DNA from: an uncultured Bacteroidota bacterium
GTDB lineage: Bacteria > Bacteroidota > Bacteroidia > Flavobacteriales > Flavobacteriaceae
NCBI GenBank assembly: GCA_902584445.1
Contig: CACHZY010000017.1
Location: forward strand, 1 to 35,312
Direction of reading: 5' to 3'
Length of the DNA stretch: 35,312 nt
Part shown: in pieces, positions 7,657 through 16,626 of the stretch
Numbering within the stretch: position 1 is the stretch's first letter
Layout of the letters: every line of letters starts with the position of its first letter
The notes under the pieces: model-generated
What the model saw: the letters and a program-made list of their open reading frames with translations, nothing else
What the model was told of the DNA's origin: nothing
The model's database searches: none
Program-made: the position numbers and the translations under genes

Positions 7657-8781
7657 CTAAAGTTGTAATTCGATCAAAAAGGTTGTAAGAAACCCCCAAA
7701 AAGTCCCAGTAGCCATACTAACTATTGCCAAAACCACTGCATGGGGCATAAGTTTTTCGTTATAGGCCGAGGCTAATGCAGGAGAAGTAGATATCCCCCC
7801 TATGTTGGCCATCATGGCAATAGGGCCCCAAGCCATGGAAATTTTGAGTTTATAATTGAAATAGGCAATCACTACAATATTAATCATCATCCAGTTGATC
7901 ATAAAGAGTATCAAGACCCATGGTAATTCAAAGTCATTAAACTTGAGCTTGAGCCCCAAAATAGACATGATCAGAATGATCCCAATTGAACCTATTTTCA
8001 AATTGATATTAAAAGACCAAAACTTTAAAACATTCCCAATGATCAATCCCAAAATTGAGAGGATGATAACATTAGTAATAAAACTGAACTTCATGGCTAC
8101 TACCCCGGCTGTTAAAACAATTGCAATAAAAACAGATAAAAAGGGTTTTTTGGATTTAGGCTTTTCCTCTAACTGATGTTGTAAAAAATCAATGGATTGA
8201 GATATACTAAATTTTCGATTTAGGCTCCCCGTTCTTCGAATGATTTGAAATAAAAAAATCATTACTATATTTTGTATCATATTATCTAATAGTAAAACTG
8301 ATAAGAAAAGATCTTCTCGAATAGCTACATATTCTTTAAGAACCAGCATACTTGAGCTTCCACCAATCCAACTACCTACGATAGGAATGATACCTTTCCA
8401 TAAATCGACCATCTCATCCGTTCCAATATAGTAAAGCATAAATAATAGTGCAGGGATAACAGCAATTGTAAAAGACCCGATTAAAAATAGTAGTAGAGGT
8501 TTTAGTCCTACAATTTTTAATTGTGCTAGAGACATAGAACTCATAATACAAAAAATGGTAATAGGGTAGATATAGGCCTTACTCCAATCATGCAAAACGA
8601 TATTTTCTAGCGATAGATTAAAAGTAAAAGAGAGTAAGCCAGGAATAAGAAAGGTTAGTAGAATTGCAGGCAGCCAATGGAGTATGGTTTGAACAATTTT
8701 ATTATTGAACTTTGCGATCCACATTACAAAAATTGATACGGAGAGGGCAATGAATATTCCTAAAAGGTTATACTGGTCCAA
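7657..8781 (-). CDS. DUF819 family integral membrane protein
   Basis: The 374-residue protein is almost entirely hydrophobic, with about ten to eleven membrane segments and one polar loop near residues 188-215. Two mirrored sequence motifs identify DUF819 (YjcL-like): GSWIGGSSSML in the first half and MMANIGGISTSPALASAY in the second, an internal inverted duplication like that of secondary transporters. The substrate of the family is not established. The frame opens with TTG at 8781; no ATG lies upstream before a stop, and the first internal ATG (residue 20) would remove most of the first membrane helix, so TTG is the likely start. The gene stands alone, convergent with the upstream plus-strand gene and divergent from the susC operon. 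Confidence 0.88.
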   Translation of the reverse strand: MDQYNLLGIFIALSVSIFVMWIAKFNNKIVQTILHWLPAILLTFLIPGLLSFTFNLSLENIVLHDWSKAYIYPITIFCIMSSMSLAQLKIVGLKPLLLFLIGSFTIAVIPALLFMLYYIGTDEMVDLWKGIIPIVGSWIGGSSSMLVLKEYVAIREDLFLSVLLLDNMIQNIVMIFLFQIIRRTGSLNRKFSISQSIDFLQHQLEEKPKSKKPFLSVFIAIVLTAGVVAMKFSFITNVIILSILGLIIGNVLKFWSFNINLKIGSIGIILIMSILGLKLKFNDFELPWVLILFMINWMMINIVVIAYFNYKLKISMAWGPIAMMANIGGISTSPALASAYNEKLMPHAVVLAIVSMATGTFWGFLTTFLIELQL

Positions 8782-8904
8782 ATGATGTTTTTTTAGTCAA
8801 AATATAATAAAGTTTCTGCAAATTGTAATTTAAAAGAAATCTACTCATAACTATACTTAAACTTAATATTTCAGTCTAGTTTTTACTATTAATGCAAAAA
8901 TTTA

Positions 8905-8912
8905 TATATTTA
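8905..8912 (+). promoter_or_regulatory. Putative -7 promoter box of the susCD operon
   Basis: TATATTTA matches five of the six fixed positions of TAnnTTTG. A TTTT at 8881-8884 sits 20 bp upstream where the -33 TTTG would be. The box lies directly before the palindrome at 8917. Confidence 0.4.
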
Positions 8913-8916
8913 TGAT

Positions 8917-8930
8917 CGTGTGCGAACACG
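8917..8930 (+). promoter_or_regulatory. Palindromic operator candidate at the susCD transcription start
   Basis: CGTGT (8917-8921) and ACACG (8926-8930) form a perfect inverted repeat around GCGA. It is conspicuously GC-rich in an AT-rich leader and falls where the transcription start would be, 30 bp before the susC ATG. It is probably bound by a repressor encoded elsewhere; no regulator lies in the window. Confidence 0.5.
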
Positions 8931-8960
8931 TAACAAAAAATTAATTAAACATTCTAAATT

Positions 8961-11900
8961 ATGAAAAAACCTATCAATCACATTCTGGTTGTTATGTTTC
9001 TTGTTTTATTGCCAAATTTAACATTTGCTCAACAAAATATTTCAGGTATTATATCGGACGAATCCGGAGTGCCTTTACCTGGAGTTAACGTTGTAATTAA
9101 AGGAACAAACACTGGAACAACGACTGATTTTGATGGAAAATATTCCATTAATGCCTCTGATACAGATATTCTTACTTTTTCTTTTGTGGGTTTCATTGAT
9201 CAGGAAATTGAAGTCGGTAATGCTGACTCATTTAATCTTTCTCTACAAATGGGATCTGATGAGCTTGACGAAGTAGTTTTAACCGGGTATGGAACGACTA
9301 AAAGAGCTAACCTAACAAACTCCGTTTCTAAATTAAATACCGAGAGTCTTGTAGACAGGCCTATAATGACTTTGGGAGAGGCTTTTTCTGGTCAGTTAGC
9401 TGGAGTTTATGCTCAGCAATCCTCAGGTTTACCTGGAGCCGAATTTAACATCAAAGTTCGCGGTACAAATAGTATAACAAGTGGTTCAAATCCATTATAC
9501 ATTATCGACGGAATGCCTGTTGAAAGTATGAGAGACATCAACATTGGAGATGTTGAATCAATTGATGTATTAAAAGATGCATCTGCTGGAGCAATTTATG
9601 GTGCAAGAGCTGCTGGTGGTGTAGTTATAATCAAAACAAAACAAGCTAAAACAGGGGAGACTAAAATTGATTTAGATGTTTACACTGGGATGGAAGCAAT
9701 TGCTCCAGGAAATGCCCTTGATATGCTTAGCGGTCCTGAGTATATAGAATATCGTGAATGGGGACAAACTCTTCGATACATTAATGATAATGGAGGGGTT
9801 TATGATGGTACAACTATAGGGGAGAGATCTAATAAATATCACCCTAGAAGGTGGTGGTATACTAATCCAGATGATATTGCAGACACAAATTGGCAAGAGG
9901 CAATAACTCAACAAGCTATCAGAAGAAATTACCAAGTATCAATTTTTAAAGGAGTTGAAGGTGGAAATTTTATGATATCTAGTAATTATAATGCGACCGA
10001 TGGACTTGTAGTAAACACTAAATATGAAAGGTTCTCTTTCAGAGCAAATGGAAATTACAAAATCAATGATATTGTATCTGCTGGGCTTAGTCTATCTACC
10101 ACTGTTTCTAGAGAGAATGGTAGGAGAGAGGCTGAGAGGAAAGAGGGTGCTTACATGCGAGCTATTGTTGCTGATCCAACTATACCAGTAGATTTCAATC
10201 ATAGAAATCATCCTTTAGGATTAATTGATAATCCAAATCCTGTTCTTCAAATGTTAAACATAAAGGATTTTGGAAAAAGAAAAAGATCACTTGTTACATC
10301 CTACATTTCAATTCAACCAATAGAAGGTCTTGACATAAAAGGTCAGTTTGGTTTTGACATTGAGGATTTTACTTATGATTGGTTTAAACCAATGTGGGTT
10401 AATAAAAAGGCCAGAAGAGAGGCAAGAAATGAACACAGAAATGATAATAAATTCCTTTATCAGTTAACAGCTACTTATAATTTGTCTCTTGGATCTCACA
10501 ATCTAGATTTTTTAGTTGGTGCATCTGCTGAAGAACAAGACTGGGAATACACTTTTCTTGATTCCTGGGATTTTGGAAGCGACGATATTCAAACATTTAA
10601 TGCAGCTACTGCCTTTAGAAATTGGGACGATTATGAAATGGAGGCTTCATTACAATCATATTTTGGAAGAGCTGTTTATAATTACGATGACAAATATTTG
10701 GTTAATTTCACTATCCGAAGGGATGGTAGTTCAAAGTTTGGTGAAAATAATAAATGGGGTGTCTTTCCAGCAGCGTCTGTTGCATGGAGATTAAGTAATG
10801 ATATAATTGATAATCCAAATATTAATCAATTAAAGATCAGAGCAAGCTGGGGTCAAGCAGGAAATGACAGAATTGGTGCTTATTCCTCTTTTGGCCAACT
10901 ATCTGGATCCAATTATTCATTTGGCAATTCCCTTTCTTATGGTTTTGCTCCCTCAACAGCAAGTAATCCTGATCTAAGTTGGGAGACAACAACAACTCAG
11001 GGCTTAGGTATTGATTTTGGTTTTTTTGGGAACAAAATTTATGGATCACTCGATTATTATAAAAATGTTACTTCAGATGTTCTACTTGAGGTAGAGCTAC
11101 CTGCTGTTACTGGGTTAACTCAAGCAAGTGTTTTGAATTCAGGTGAAGTTGAAAATTGGGGATGGGAGCTTGAGCTTAATACCAATAATATTGACAAAGA
11201 AGATTTCTTTTGGTCAAGTTCACTAAATTTTACCAATAATGAGAATAAGGTTACCAAGCTAGGCTATGGGATTGATCAAATTATTGGAACCTCTAGAAAT
11301 CAGCCAACTCACAGAACTATGGTGGGAAGGCCTCTTCATAGTTACTACATGTACAAAACAGATGGTATTTATTCTGAATCTGATATTTCAAATCCCTCGG
11401 AAGATAGACCCTTGATAAAAAATGCAGTTCCTGGAAACCCAGCAATTGCTGATACAGATGGTGATGGAGTAATTGGTATAGGAGATAGAACCGAACTTGG
11501 AAATAATACTCCTGACTATATAATTGGCTTTACAAACACCTTCAGGTACAAAAATTTTGATGCTCGAATATTGACAACCGCTATTTTAGACTTTAAGGCT
11601 TATTGGTTTTTTGGCAGATATGCTGATGCAGGTCAACAAGGTAGAAATCAATTGTCAATATGGGCAAATGGTGCTCGTCGACTTCCATCTACAAATGGAG
11701 TTCCAACTGGTGAGGCATATACTGCCGGTAATGGAACGTTCTTTAAAGAAGAAGGAGGCAGACTGCCTGACTTCACTGATAGATGGCTCTATGACGGAGA
11801 TTATATTAGACTAAAAAACATCACTATAGGTTATACCTTTGATAAAGAAATAATTGATCAAATTGGTATGAAGAATCTTAGACTATACATGTCGGCTGAT

Positions 11901-12044
11901 AATGTCTTAAATTCAACTAAATATCCTGGAGGTAATCCAGAGGCAAATAACTCTGAAGTTGAAAATACTTTAACCACTGGAGTTGATTATGCTGGGTATC
12001 CATTATCCAGAGTCGTTACATTCGGATTAAGAGCAACTTTTTAA
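8961..12044 (+). CDS. SusC-like TonB-dependent outer-membrane receptor
   Basis: The 1027-residue protein has a signal peptide (about residues 1-23, ending TFAQ). A carboxypeptidase-regulatory-like domain follows (ISGIISDESGVPLPGVNVV, about 27-100, with DFDGKYSI). The plug domain begins with LDEVVLTGYGTTKR near 102 and contains the SusC signature NPLYIIDGMPV, SIDVLKDASAGAIYGARAA and GGVVIIKTK. The remainder is a 22-strand-type beta-barrel ending in an aromatic residue (FGLRATF). A calcium-loop-like ADTDGDGVIGIGD occurs in the late barrel. SusC proteins form the energised pore that imports oligosaccharides in complex with a SusD lid. The susD gene follows after 11 bp. Length is typical. The glycan cannot be read from the sequence; the nearby sulfatases suggest a sulfated one. 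Confidence 0.97.
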   Translation: MKKPINHILVVMFLVLLPNLTFAQQNISGIISDESGVPLPGVNVVIKGTNTGTTTDFDGKYSINASDTDILTFSFVGFIDQEIEVGNADSFNLSLQMGSDELDEVVLTGYGTTKRANLTNSVSKLNTESLVDRPIMTLGEAFSGQLAGVYAQQSSGLPGAEFNIKVRGTNSITSGSNPLYIIDGMPVESMRDINIGDVESIDVLKDASAGAIYGARAAGGVVIIKTKQAKTGETKIDLDVYTGMEAIAPGNALDMLSGPEYIEYREWGQTLRYINDNGGVYDGTTIGERSNKYHPRRWWYTNPDDIADTNWQEAITQQAIRRNYQVSIFKGVEGGNFMISSNYNATDGLVVNTKYERFSFRANGNYKINDIVSAGLSLSTTVSRENGRREAERKEGAYMRAIVADPTIPVDFNHRNHPLGLIDNPNPVLQMLNIKDFGKRKRSLVTSYISIQPIEGLDIKGQFGFDIEDFTYDWFKPMWVNKKARREARNEHRNDNKFLYQLTATYNLSLGSHNLDFLVGASAEEQDWEYTFLDSWDFGSDDIQTFNAATAFRNWDDYEMEASLQSYFGRAVYNYDDKYLVNFTIRRDGSSKFGENNKWGVFPAASVAWRLSNDIIDNPNINQLKIRASWGQAGNDRIGAYSSFGQLSGSNYSFGNSLSYGFAPSTASNPDLSWETTTTQGLGIDFGFFGNKIYGSLDYYKNVTSDVLLEVELPAVTGLTQASVLNSGEVENWGWELELNTNNIDKEDFFWSSSLNFTNNENKVTKLGYGIDQIIGTSRNQPTHRTMVGRPLHSYYMYKTDGIYSESDISNPSEDRPLIKNAVPGNPAIADTDGDGVIGIGDRTELGNNTPDYIIGFTNTFRYKNFDARILTTAILDFKAYWFFGRYADAGQQGRNQLSIWANGARRLPSTNGVPTGEAYTAGNGTFFKEEGGRLPDFTDRWLYDGDYIRLKNITIGYTFDKEIIDQIGMKNLRLYMSADNVLNSTKYPGGNPEANNSEVENTLTTGVDYAGYPLSRVVTFGLRATF

Positions 12045-12055
12045 AAAATATAAAA

Positions 12056-13504
12056 ATGAAAAAAATTAGAATTTTATTTTATAGCTTAATAACTTCAATT
12101 GCAATTATAGGTTGTGATGATGATTTTTTGGATTTAGCTCCCATTTCACAGATGACAACTGGAAATTTCTATCAATCATCAATTCAAATAGATCAGGCAT
12201 TAACTGGTGCCTATTCAGACCTAAATCCTCTCTATGATAACATGATGATTAGAGCTGCGATATGGAGGGGAGATAATTCTTCTCAGACTCAAGGATATGC
12301 AAACAACTTGGAGTTAAATATCTCCCAATACAATGAAAATGCTGGTTCTCAGGTATCAACAGATATTTGGAACACATGCTATTCCATAATAAATAGAGTG
12401 AATTTAGTTATACAAAAGTCTGAAGGTGTTGAAGATTATGCTCAGAAAGCTGGTCATCTTGCTCAAGCTAGATTTTTAAGAGCTCTAATGTATTATGAGT
12501 TAGTAAGACATTTTGGGGATGTGCCCTTGGTTTTAAATCCGGTTGGGTTAGAGGAAAGTTTTACAATTGGAAGAACTGCATCAGCTGAAGTTTATGCATT
12601 TGTTACTTCTGAATTTGAGGCAGTTTCAAGTCCATCATCTGGTCTTAGCAGTAATCAAAACGACAAGGGACGTCCAACAATTTACTCTGCTCTTGGTATG
12701 GCTGCAAAAGCATATATGCAACAAGGGAATTATGCCTCGGCTAAACCTCATCTCAAATCTATAATTGATAGTGGGAAATTTTCAATGCAATCGGATTATG
12801 CGGAAATTTTTAAAGAATCAAATGATAATGGGCCTCATGTTGTTTTTTCAATACAATATGACAAAACCATTGCGGGTATGGGAAATGCCCAACCTCAGCA
12901 AGTTCCTAAAATGGCTGCTGAAATTCCACTAAATGGAGTTACCAGAAAACAAATGGTTAGTGATGATTTATGGTTGTCATATGAAGCAGGAGATCTTAGA
13001 AGAGATTTAACAATTCAAAATGGATGGACTTCAACTGAAGATGGTGAGTTTGTTCCTGATGATCGTTTCTGGATTAAATATGCTAAAAACAATAGTCCAG
13101 CTACCTTCCAAGAATGGGGGGTTGATATTCCAATTGTAAGGTATACTGATGTTAAAATGCTTTACGCCGAAATATTAAACAGTGAAAGCTACCCAAGTGC
13201 TGAAGCATTTAGTATATTAAATGAAGTTAGAACTAGAGCTGGATTAGCTAATTTAACTTCCGCTGAGCTTTCAAGTCTGTCTTCTTTTTTTGATGCTATA
13301 ATTAATGAAAGGAGATTCGAGTTTGCTGGTGAGAGTAATCGTTGGTGGGATCTTTTAAGAACAGGAAAAGATGAAGCAGTTTTGTCAGCTTTTGCTTCGC
13401 CTGCATACCCCTACAGTTCTGTAAAAAGACTTTTTGGAATTCCTGAGGCTGAAATTTTAAAAGTTAATGATCCTTCAATTCTTTCTCAGAATCCTGGTTA
13501 TTAA
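12056..13504 (+). CDS. SusD/RagB-like glycan-binding outer-membrane lipoprotein
   Basis: The 482-residue protein has a lipoprotein signal (lipobox IIGC, Cys20) followed by an acidic DDDFLDLAP, typical of SusD proteins exported to the cell surface. The N-terminal part shows the TPR-like SusD helices (YQSSIQIDQALTGAYSDL, and LAQARFLRALMYYELVRHFGDVPLV near 135-160). The C-terminus has the family's usual YTDVKMLYAEILN, LNEVRTRAGL and INERRFEFAGESNRWWDLLR. It acts as the surface lid that delivers oligosaccharides to the SusC pore. It is co-transcribed with susC and followed by a strong terminator, so the pair forms a closed two-gene operon. Confidence 0.97.
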   Translation: MKKIRILFYSLITSIAIIGCDDDFLDLAPISQMTTGNFYQSSIQIDQALTGAYSDLNPLYDNMMIRAAIWRGDNSSQTQGYANNLELNISQYNENAGSQVSTDIWNTCYSIINRVNLVIQKSEGVEDYAQKAGHLAQARFLRALMYYELVRHFGDVPLVLNPVGLEESFTIGRTASAEVYAFVTSEFEAVSSPSSGLSSNQNDKGRPTIYSALGMAAKAYMQQGNYASAKPHLKSIIDSGKFSMQSDYAEIFKESNDNGPHVVFSIQYDKTIAGMGNAQPQQVPKMAAEIPLNGVTRKQMVSDDLWLSYEAGDLRRDLTIQNGWTSTEDGEFVPDDRFWIKYAKNNSPATFQEWGVDIPIVRYTDVKMLYAEILNSESYPSAEAFSILNEVRTRAGLANLTSAELSSLSSFFDAIINERRFEFAGESNRWWDLLRTGKDEAVLSAFASPAYPYSSVKRLFGIPEAEILKVNDPSILSQNPGY

Positions 13505-13525
13505 AGTTTATTTCAATCTTTTTAA

Positions 13526-13559
13526 AAAGGGTTTAGAAAATATCTAAACCCTTTTTTTT
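13526..13559 (+). terminator. Strong rho-independent terminator after susD
   Basis: AAAGGGTTTAGA (13526-13537) pairs perfectly with TCTAAACCCTTT (13543-13554). The loop is five bases and the downstream arm runs into a tract of about eight T residues. Confidence 0.92.
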
Positions 13560-13582
13560 AGCCAATGGTCTTTAAGTTTGAT

Positions 13583-13665
13583 CTAAAAAAATAAAAAAGC
13601 CCCGATTCAACGGAGCTAACCAAAACAATTAAATCAATAATCTTAGTTTAGTACTAAGTCATACG
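13583..13665 (-). ncRNA. Candidate small RNA or conserved terminator element, two hairpins
   Basis: Read on the minus strand, there is first a hairpin CTTAGT/ACTAAG (plus positions 13642-13647 and 13653-13658). A single-stranded U/A-rich linker follows. A second hairpin GCTCCG/CGGGGC (13599-13604 and 13611-13616, one mismatch) then runs into T-tracts (A-runs at 13585-13598). The second hairpin is a plausible intrinsic terminator. The sulfatase gene upstream on this strand already has its own terminator at 13746-13772, so a separate short transcript is likely. It is GC-rich compared with its surroundings. No clear promoter box was found, and the plus-strand hairpin would be a weaker structure. 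It may instead be a backup terminator. Confidence 0.35.
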
Positions 13666-13745
13666 ATAAATCAAATTTTGTAAAATTTTATTAATTGTTA
13701 AACTTAATTTATACCAACCATATAAAAAAGTAGATGAAACAGTCG

Positions 13746-13772
13746 TAAAAAAATTCCAACTAAGCTTGGAAT
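13746..13772 (-). terminator. Rho-independent terminator of the 15385-13910 sulfatase unit
   Basis: On the minus strand ATTCCAA (13772-13766) pairs with TTGGAAT (13759-13753) and is followed by a T-tract (A-run at 13746-13753). It lies about 140 bp beyond the sulfatase stop. Confidence 0.75.
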
Positions 13773-13909
13773 GCATTATTTACCAGTATGACATATTAAT
13801 GGTTGATGACTTATCGCTTCTAACAAAATTAATGCTTTAAAAATCTATTTTTTTCCAAAAAAGTATAATTAATACAGATTGCCTTTATTAAAATATAAAA
13901 TAATACCAT

Positions 13910-15385
13910 TTATAAATTTTTACTGTTCATTTCACTAGGAGCCCTAGTTTTATTAGGTTTCAACTTACCCCTATTACTCATCTTTAATAATTCGATACTA
14001 TCAATATCAAATAAAGAATTTTTAGACTTTGTGTATATTGGGCTTGCATCCAATGATGGATATTTTCTTATTACAGACTCAAATTTTTTGATTCCTGAAA
14101 TGACATCCTCCCTTTTACTGTTCAAAAGATTATTTTCCTCATAAAAATCTGATTTTAATTCTATGATTTCATAAATTTTGTTCAGTGTATCTATATAAGC
14201 TTTAAAATTTTTATCTCGAATTATACGATCACGAAAATCAAAAGCATTTTTTATTCTACCGTTTTCTATTTTAGCAGGATTTGACCCTAATGCCATTATC
14301 CAATCTCTTCTGGATTTATTTTCTAATCCAAAAATTTCTGGCGCGAAAGAAATTCCATCATATTCATATTTTTTATCAGGTGATGTTTGAGCTAAATCAC
14401 AAAAGGTTGGCAATAAATCACTAAAATCTATCAAAGCATCACTTGTTATACCTTCAGGAACAATTCCTGGTGCATTAATTATAAAAGGGGCATTTACTCC
14501 ATTTTCACTAAGCATAGACTTTCCTCCCCTTACCCTTTTACCATTTAAATCTCCAATAATGCCTCCAGAAGTCCCATTGTCAGTTGTCCAAATTATTATG
14601 GTATTTTCTCTTATTCCAATTTGATCTAGTGCTTTGACCAAAACATTTAAAATATGGTCTGCATACCTAACCATGGACTTATGTTGTTCAGACTTAGGAG
14701 CATTAGGTTCCAATGGAGTTGAAGTTAGTGGGCCATGCGGTAGACACATTGGATAATAAATCATCATAGGCTTGTCTTTATTTTTTTTCATAAAATCAAT
14801 TACAAAATCCGTAAAAACATCCTCTCCAAATTTATTTTTATAAACCTTACTTCCAGATTTTGTGTGAATGTATGGATCCCAGTATCTATTCTCACTTAAT
14901 TTAATATTGCCTCCCTCACCTCCGGTCCACATACAATATTCATCAAAACCAGCTTTTACCATTGCATCTGGCTCAAGTCTAAAGTCATTTATTTGCCATT
15001 TACCAGCTGCACAAGTAGTGTAACCTGCATTTCGAAGCATTTTAGGAAAGCTTGGGTTTAAATTTGGATCAAACCTAACTCCATGTCCCCATCTTGGAAC
15101 ATCAAAATGATTTATCCAACCATGTCTCCAAGGATATTGACCAGTTAATAAAGTAACCCGAGTGGGAGTGCACTGGGGCATTGAATAGACATTTTTAAAT
15201 GAGATTCCAGTTGAAATTAGCTTATCTATTGCAGGAGTTTTTATTTCTGTTGCCCCAAAACCACTAATCCACTCTTTGCCTAAATCGTCAAGCATTATAA
15301 AAAGAATATTTGGTCTTTGATCAAAAGATTTTTCCCTATCATTACAAGAAAAAAATAAGAGTATTAATATCAGTCTTAAAATCAT
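13910..15385 (-). CDS. Lipoprotein sulfatase with atypical active-site loop (sulfatase 1)
   Basis: This 491-residue type I (formylglycine) sulfatase has a lipoprotein signal (FFSC, Cys14). Metal ligands MLDDLG fall at 31-36. The maturation motif is CTPTR with Cys72, where Thr replaces the usual Ser or Ala at the fourth position. HGP (near 217) and TTDNGT (near 265) supply further active-site residues. It hydrolyses sulfate esters, presumably on imported or surface-bound glycan, and needs a maturing enzyme that is not in the window. Odd: the loop that normally reads GKWHLG is GKWQIN here, so the His two residues after the catalytic Lys is Gln. The C-terminal 100 residues are Lys/Asn-rich and poorly sulfatase-like. 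It is followed by a terminator and preceded, at a 64-bp distance, by the YpdA-like gene on the same strand. Confidence 0.93.
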   Translation of the reverse strand: MILRLILILLFFSCNDREKSFDQRPNILFIMLDDLGKEWISGFGATEIKTPAIDKLISTGISFKNVYSMPQCTPTRVTLLTGQYPWRHGWINHFDVPRWGHGVRFDPNLNPSFPKMLRNAGYTTCAAGKWQINDFRLEPDAMVKAGFDEYCMWTGGEGGNIKLSENRYWDPYIHTKSGSKVYKNKFGEDVFTDFVIDFMKKNKDKPMMIYYPMCLPHGPLTSTPLEPNAPKSEQHKSMVRYADHILNVLVKALDQIGIRENTIIIWTTDNGTSGGIIGDLNGKRVRGGKSMLSENGVNAPFIINAPGIVPEGITSDALIDFSDLLPTFCDLAQTSPDKKYEYDGISFAPEIFGLENKSRRDWIMALGSNPAKIENGRIKNAFDFRDRIIRDKNFKAYIDTLNKIYEIIELKSDFYEENNLLNSKREDVISGIKKFESVIRKYPSLDASPIYTKSKNSLFDIDSIELLKMSNRGKLKPNKTRAPSEMNSKNL

Positions 15386-15449
15386 TTAAAAAGGTTTAAT
15401 AAGATTATCCCCTATGAATTAGATGTTTTAATATCTCGTAATAAGTTAA

Positions 15450-16424
15450 TCAAGAGGTTTTTCTGGTTTGTTCTTTTACATGATCCATTATGATATTCGC
15501 GTGTACACGAGAGTTTTCAATAAACCATTTATTAGTTTTAAGCCCACCACAAACAACTCCTGCAAGGTATACCCCCACTTGATTAGATTGCATCGTAGTT
15601 GAATTATAAACTGGAGTTTTATATTCATCTTCTTGAAATTCGATCTCTAGAGATTCTAATAGTTCAAAATTAGGTTTGTATCCCGTCATAGCTAATACAA
15701 AATCATTTTCAATAATGATCTCCTTATCGGGAGTTTTGAATCTTATTTTATTCTCTGTAATTTCCTTTACATCAGCATTAAAATATGCTTTAATACTTCC
15801 CTCTTCAATTCTATTATTAATATCGGGGCGTGCCCAATATTTCACATTTTGCCCTATTTCCTCCTCTCTAATAATCATCGTAACGCTTTTAGCTCCTTTT
15901 CGGTATAATTCCAATGCTACATCAACTGCAGAGTTTGCTGACCCTACAACTGCGACCTTCATTCCAAAAAAAGTATGAGGTTCTTTATAGTAGTGCAATA
16001 CCTTATCCAGATTCTCTCCTGGAACTTCTAATAAATAGGGAATATCATAAAAGCCTGTAGATAATACAATTTTTTTTGTCTTATATACACCTTTCGTTGT
16101 TTTCAACTCATAACCATTATCAACTTTATCAATTAGCTTTATTTCCTCATATAATTTAAGAGACAATTCCCAGTGGCTTGTTACCCTTCTGTAATATTCA
16201 AGAGCTTCAGCTCGGGTGGGTTTTGGATTGTGAGAGATAAAAGGAACCTCACCAATTTCCAACTTGTCAGAAGTTGAAAAAAATGTCATATTCATTGGAT
16301 AATTATAAAGAGAGTTCACCAAGCATCCTTTATCAAAAATTAAATAATCCAAGCAATTTTTTTTGGCCTCAATTCCACAAGCAAGTCCAATTGGCCCGGC
16401 ACCAATAATTATTACATCCTTCAT
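15450..16424 (-). CDS. YpdA-family FAD/NAD(P)-dependent oxidoreductase (putative bacillithiol disulfide reductase)
   Basis: The 324-residue protein is a two-dinucleotide-binding-domain flavoprotein. The FAD-binding GAGPIGLACGIE is at 8-19 and a second Rossmann motif VVGSANSAVDVALEL near 159-173 binds NAD(P)H. The sequence KGCLVNSLYNYPMNMTFFS is characteristic of the YpdA group rather than thioredoxin reductase, and the CxxC redox pair of thioredoxin reductase is absent. YpdA proteins reduce bacillithiol disulfide, so the organism may use bacillithiol as its low-molecular-weight thiol. The protein is cytosolic, with no signal peptide. It lies upstream of a sulfatase on the same strand, 64 bp apart; a link to glycan use is not obvious, and co-transcription may be incidental. 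Confidence 0.85.
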   Translation of the reverse strand: MKDVIIIGAGPIGLACGIEAKKNCLDYLIFDKGCLVNSLYNYPMNMTFFSTSDKLEIGEVPFISHNPKPTRAEALEYYRRVTSHWELSLKLYEEIKLIDKVDNGYELKTTKGVYKTKKIVLSTGFYDIPYLLEVPGENLDKVLHYYKEPHTFFGMKVAVVGSANSAVDVALELYRKGAKSVTMIIREEEIGQNVKYWARPDINNRIEEGSIKAYFNADVKEITENKIRFKTPDKEIIIENDFVLAMTGYKPNFELLESLEIEFQEDEYKTPVYNSTTMQSNQVGVYLAGVVCGGLKTNKWFIENSRVHANIIMDHVKEQTRKTS

Positions 16425-16626
16425 TAATACTGCTTTAAATAATCAAGATTGCACAACTAAATTAAAATCATTATAATTAAAAATAAAATTAGTAAAACTT
16501 TACAAGTTTTGATCAGAAAAATTTACTCTAACTTAACATTGAAAATTGAATTTTTTAGCTTTCAGCTCAATAATAAAATAGTTTTTTATTGAATAGAAAC
16601 TAAAAAATTTGAAATTATTAACAGTT

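Noticed and set aside
13599-13620. Resemblance of the ncRNA hairpin (CGATTC and CGGAGCTA) to the tRNA-Arg 3' end, as a possible att site
   Set aside because: The match is broken by a change in spacing and the sequence forms its own hairpin with T-runs, so a terminator or small RNA is the simpler reading.
15500-15509. Palindrome CGTGTACACG resembling the susC operator arms
   Set aside because: It lies within the YpdA-like coding sequence near its 3' end and is explained by codons; its centre differs from the site at 8917.
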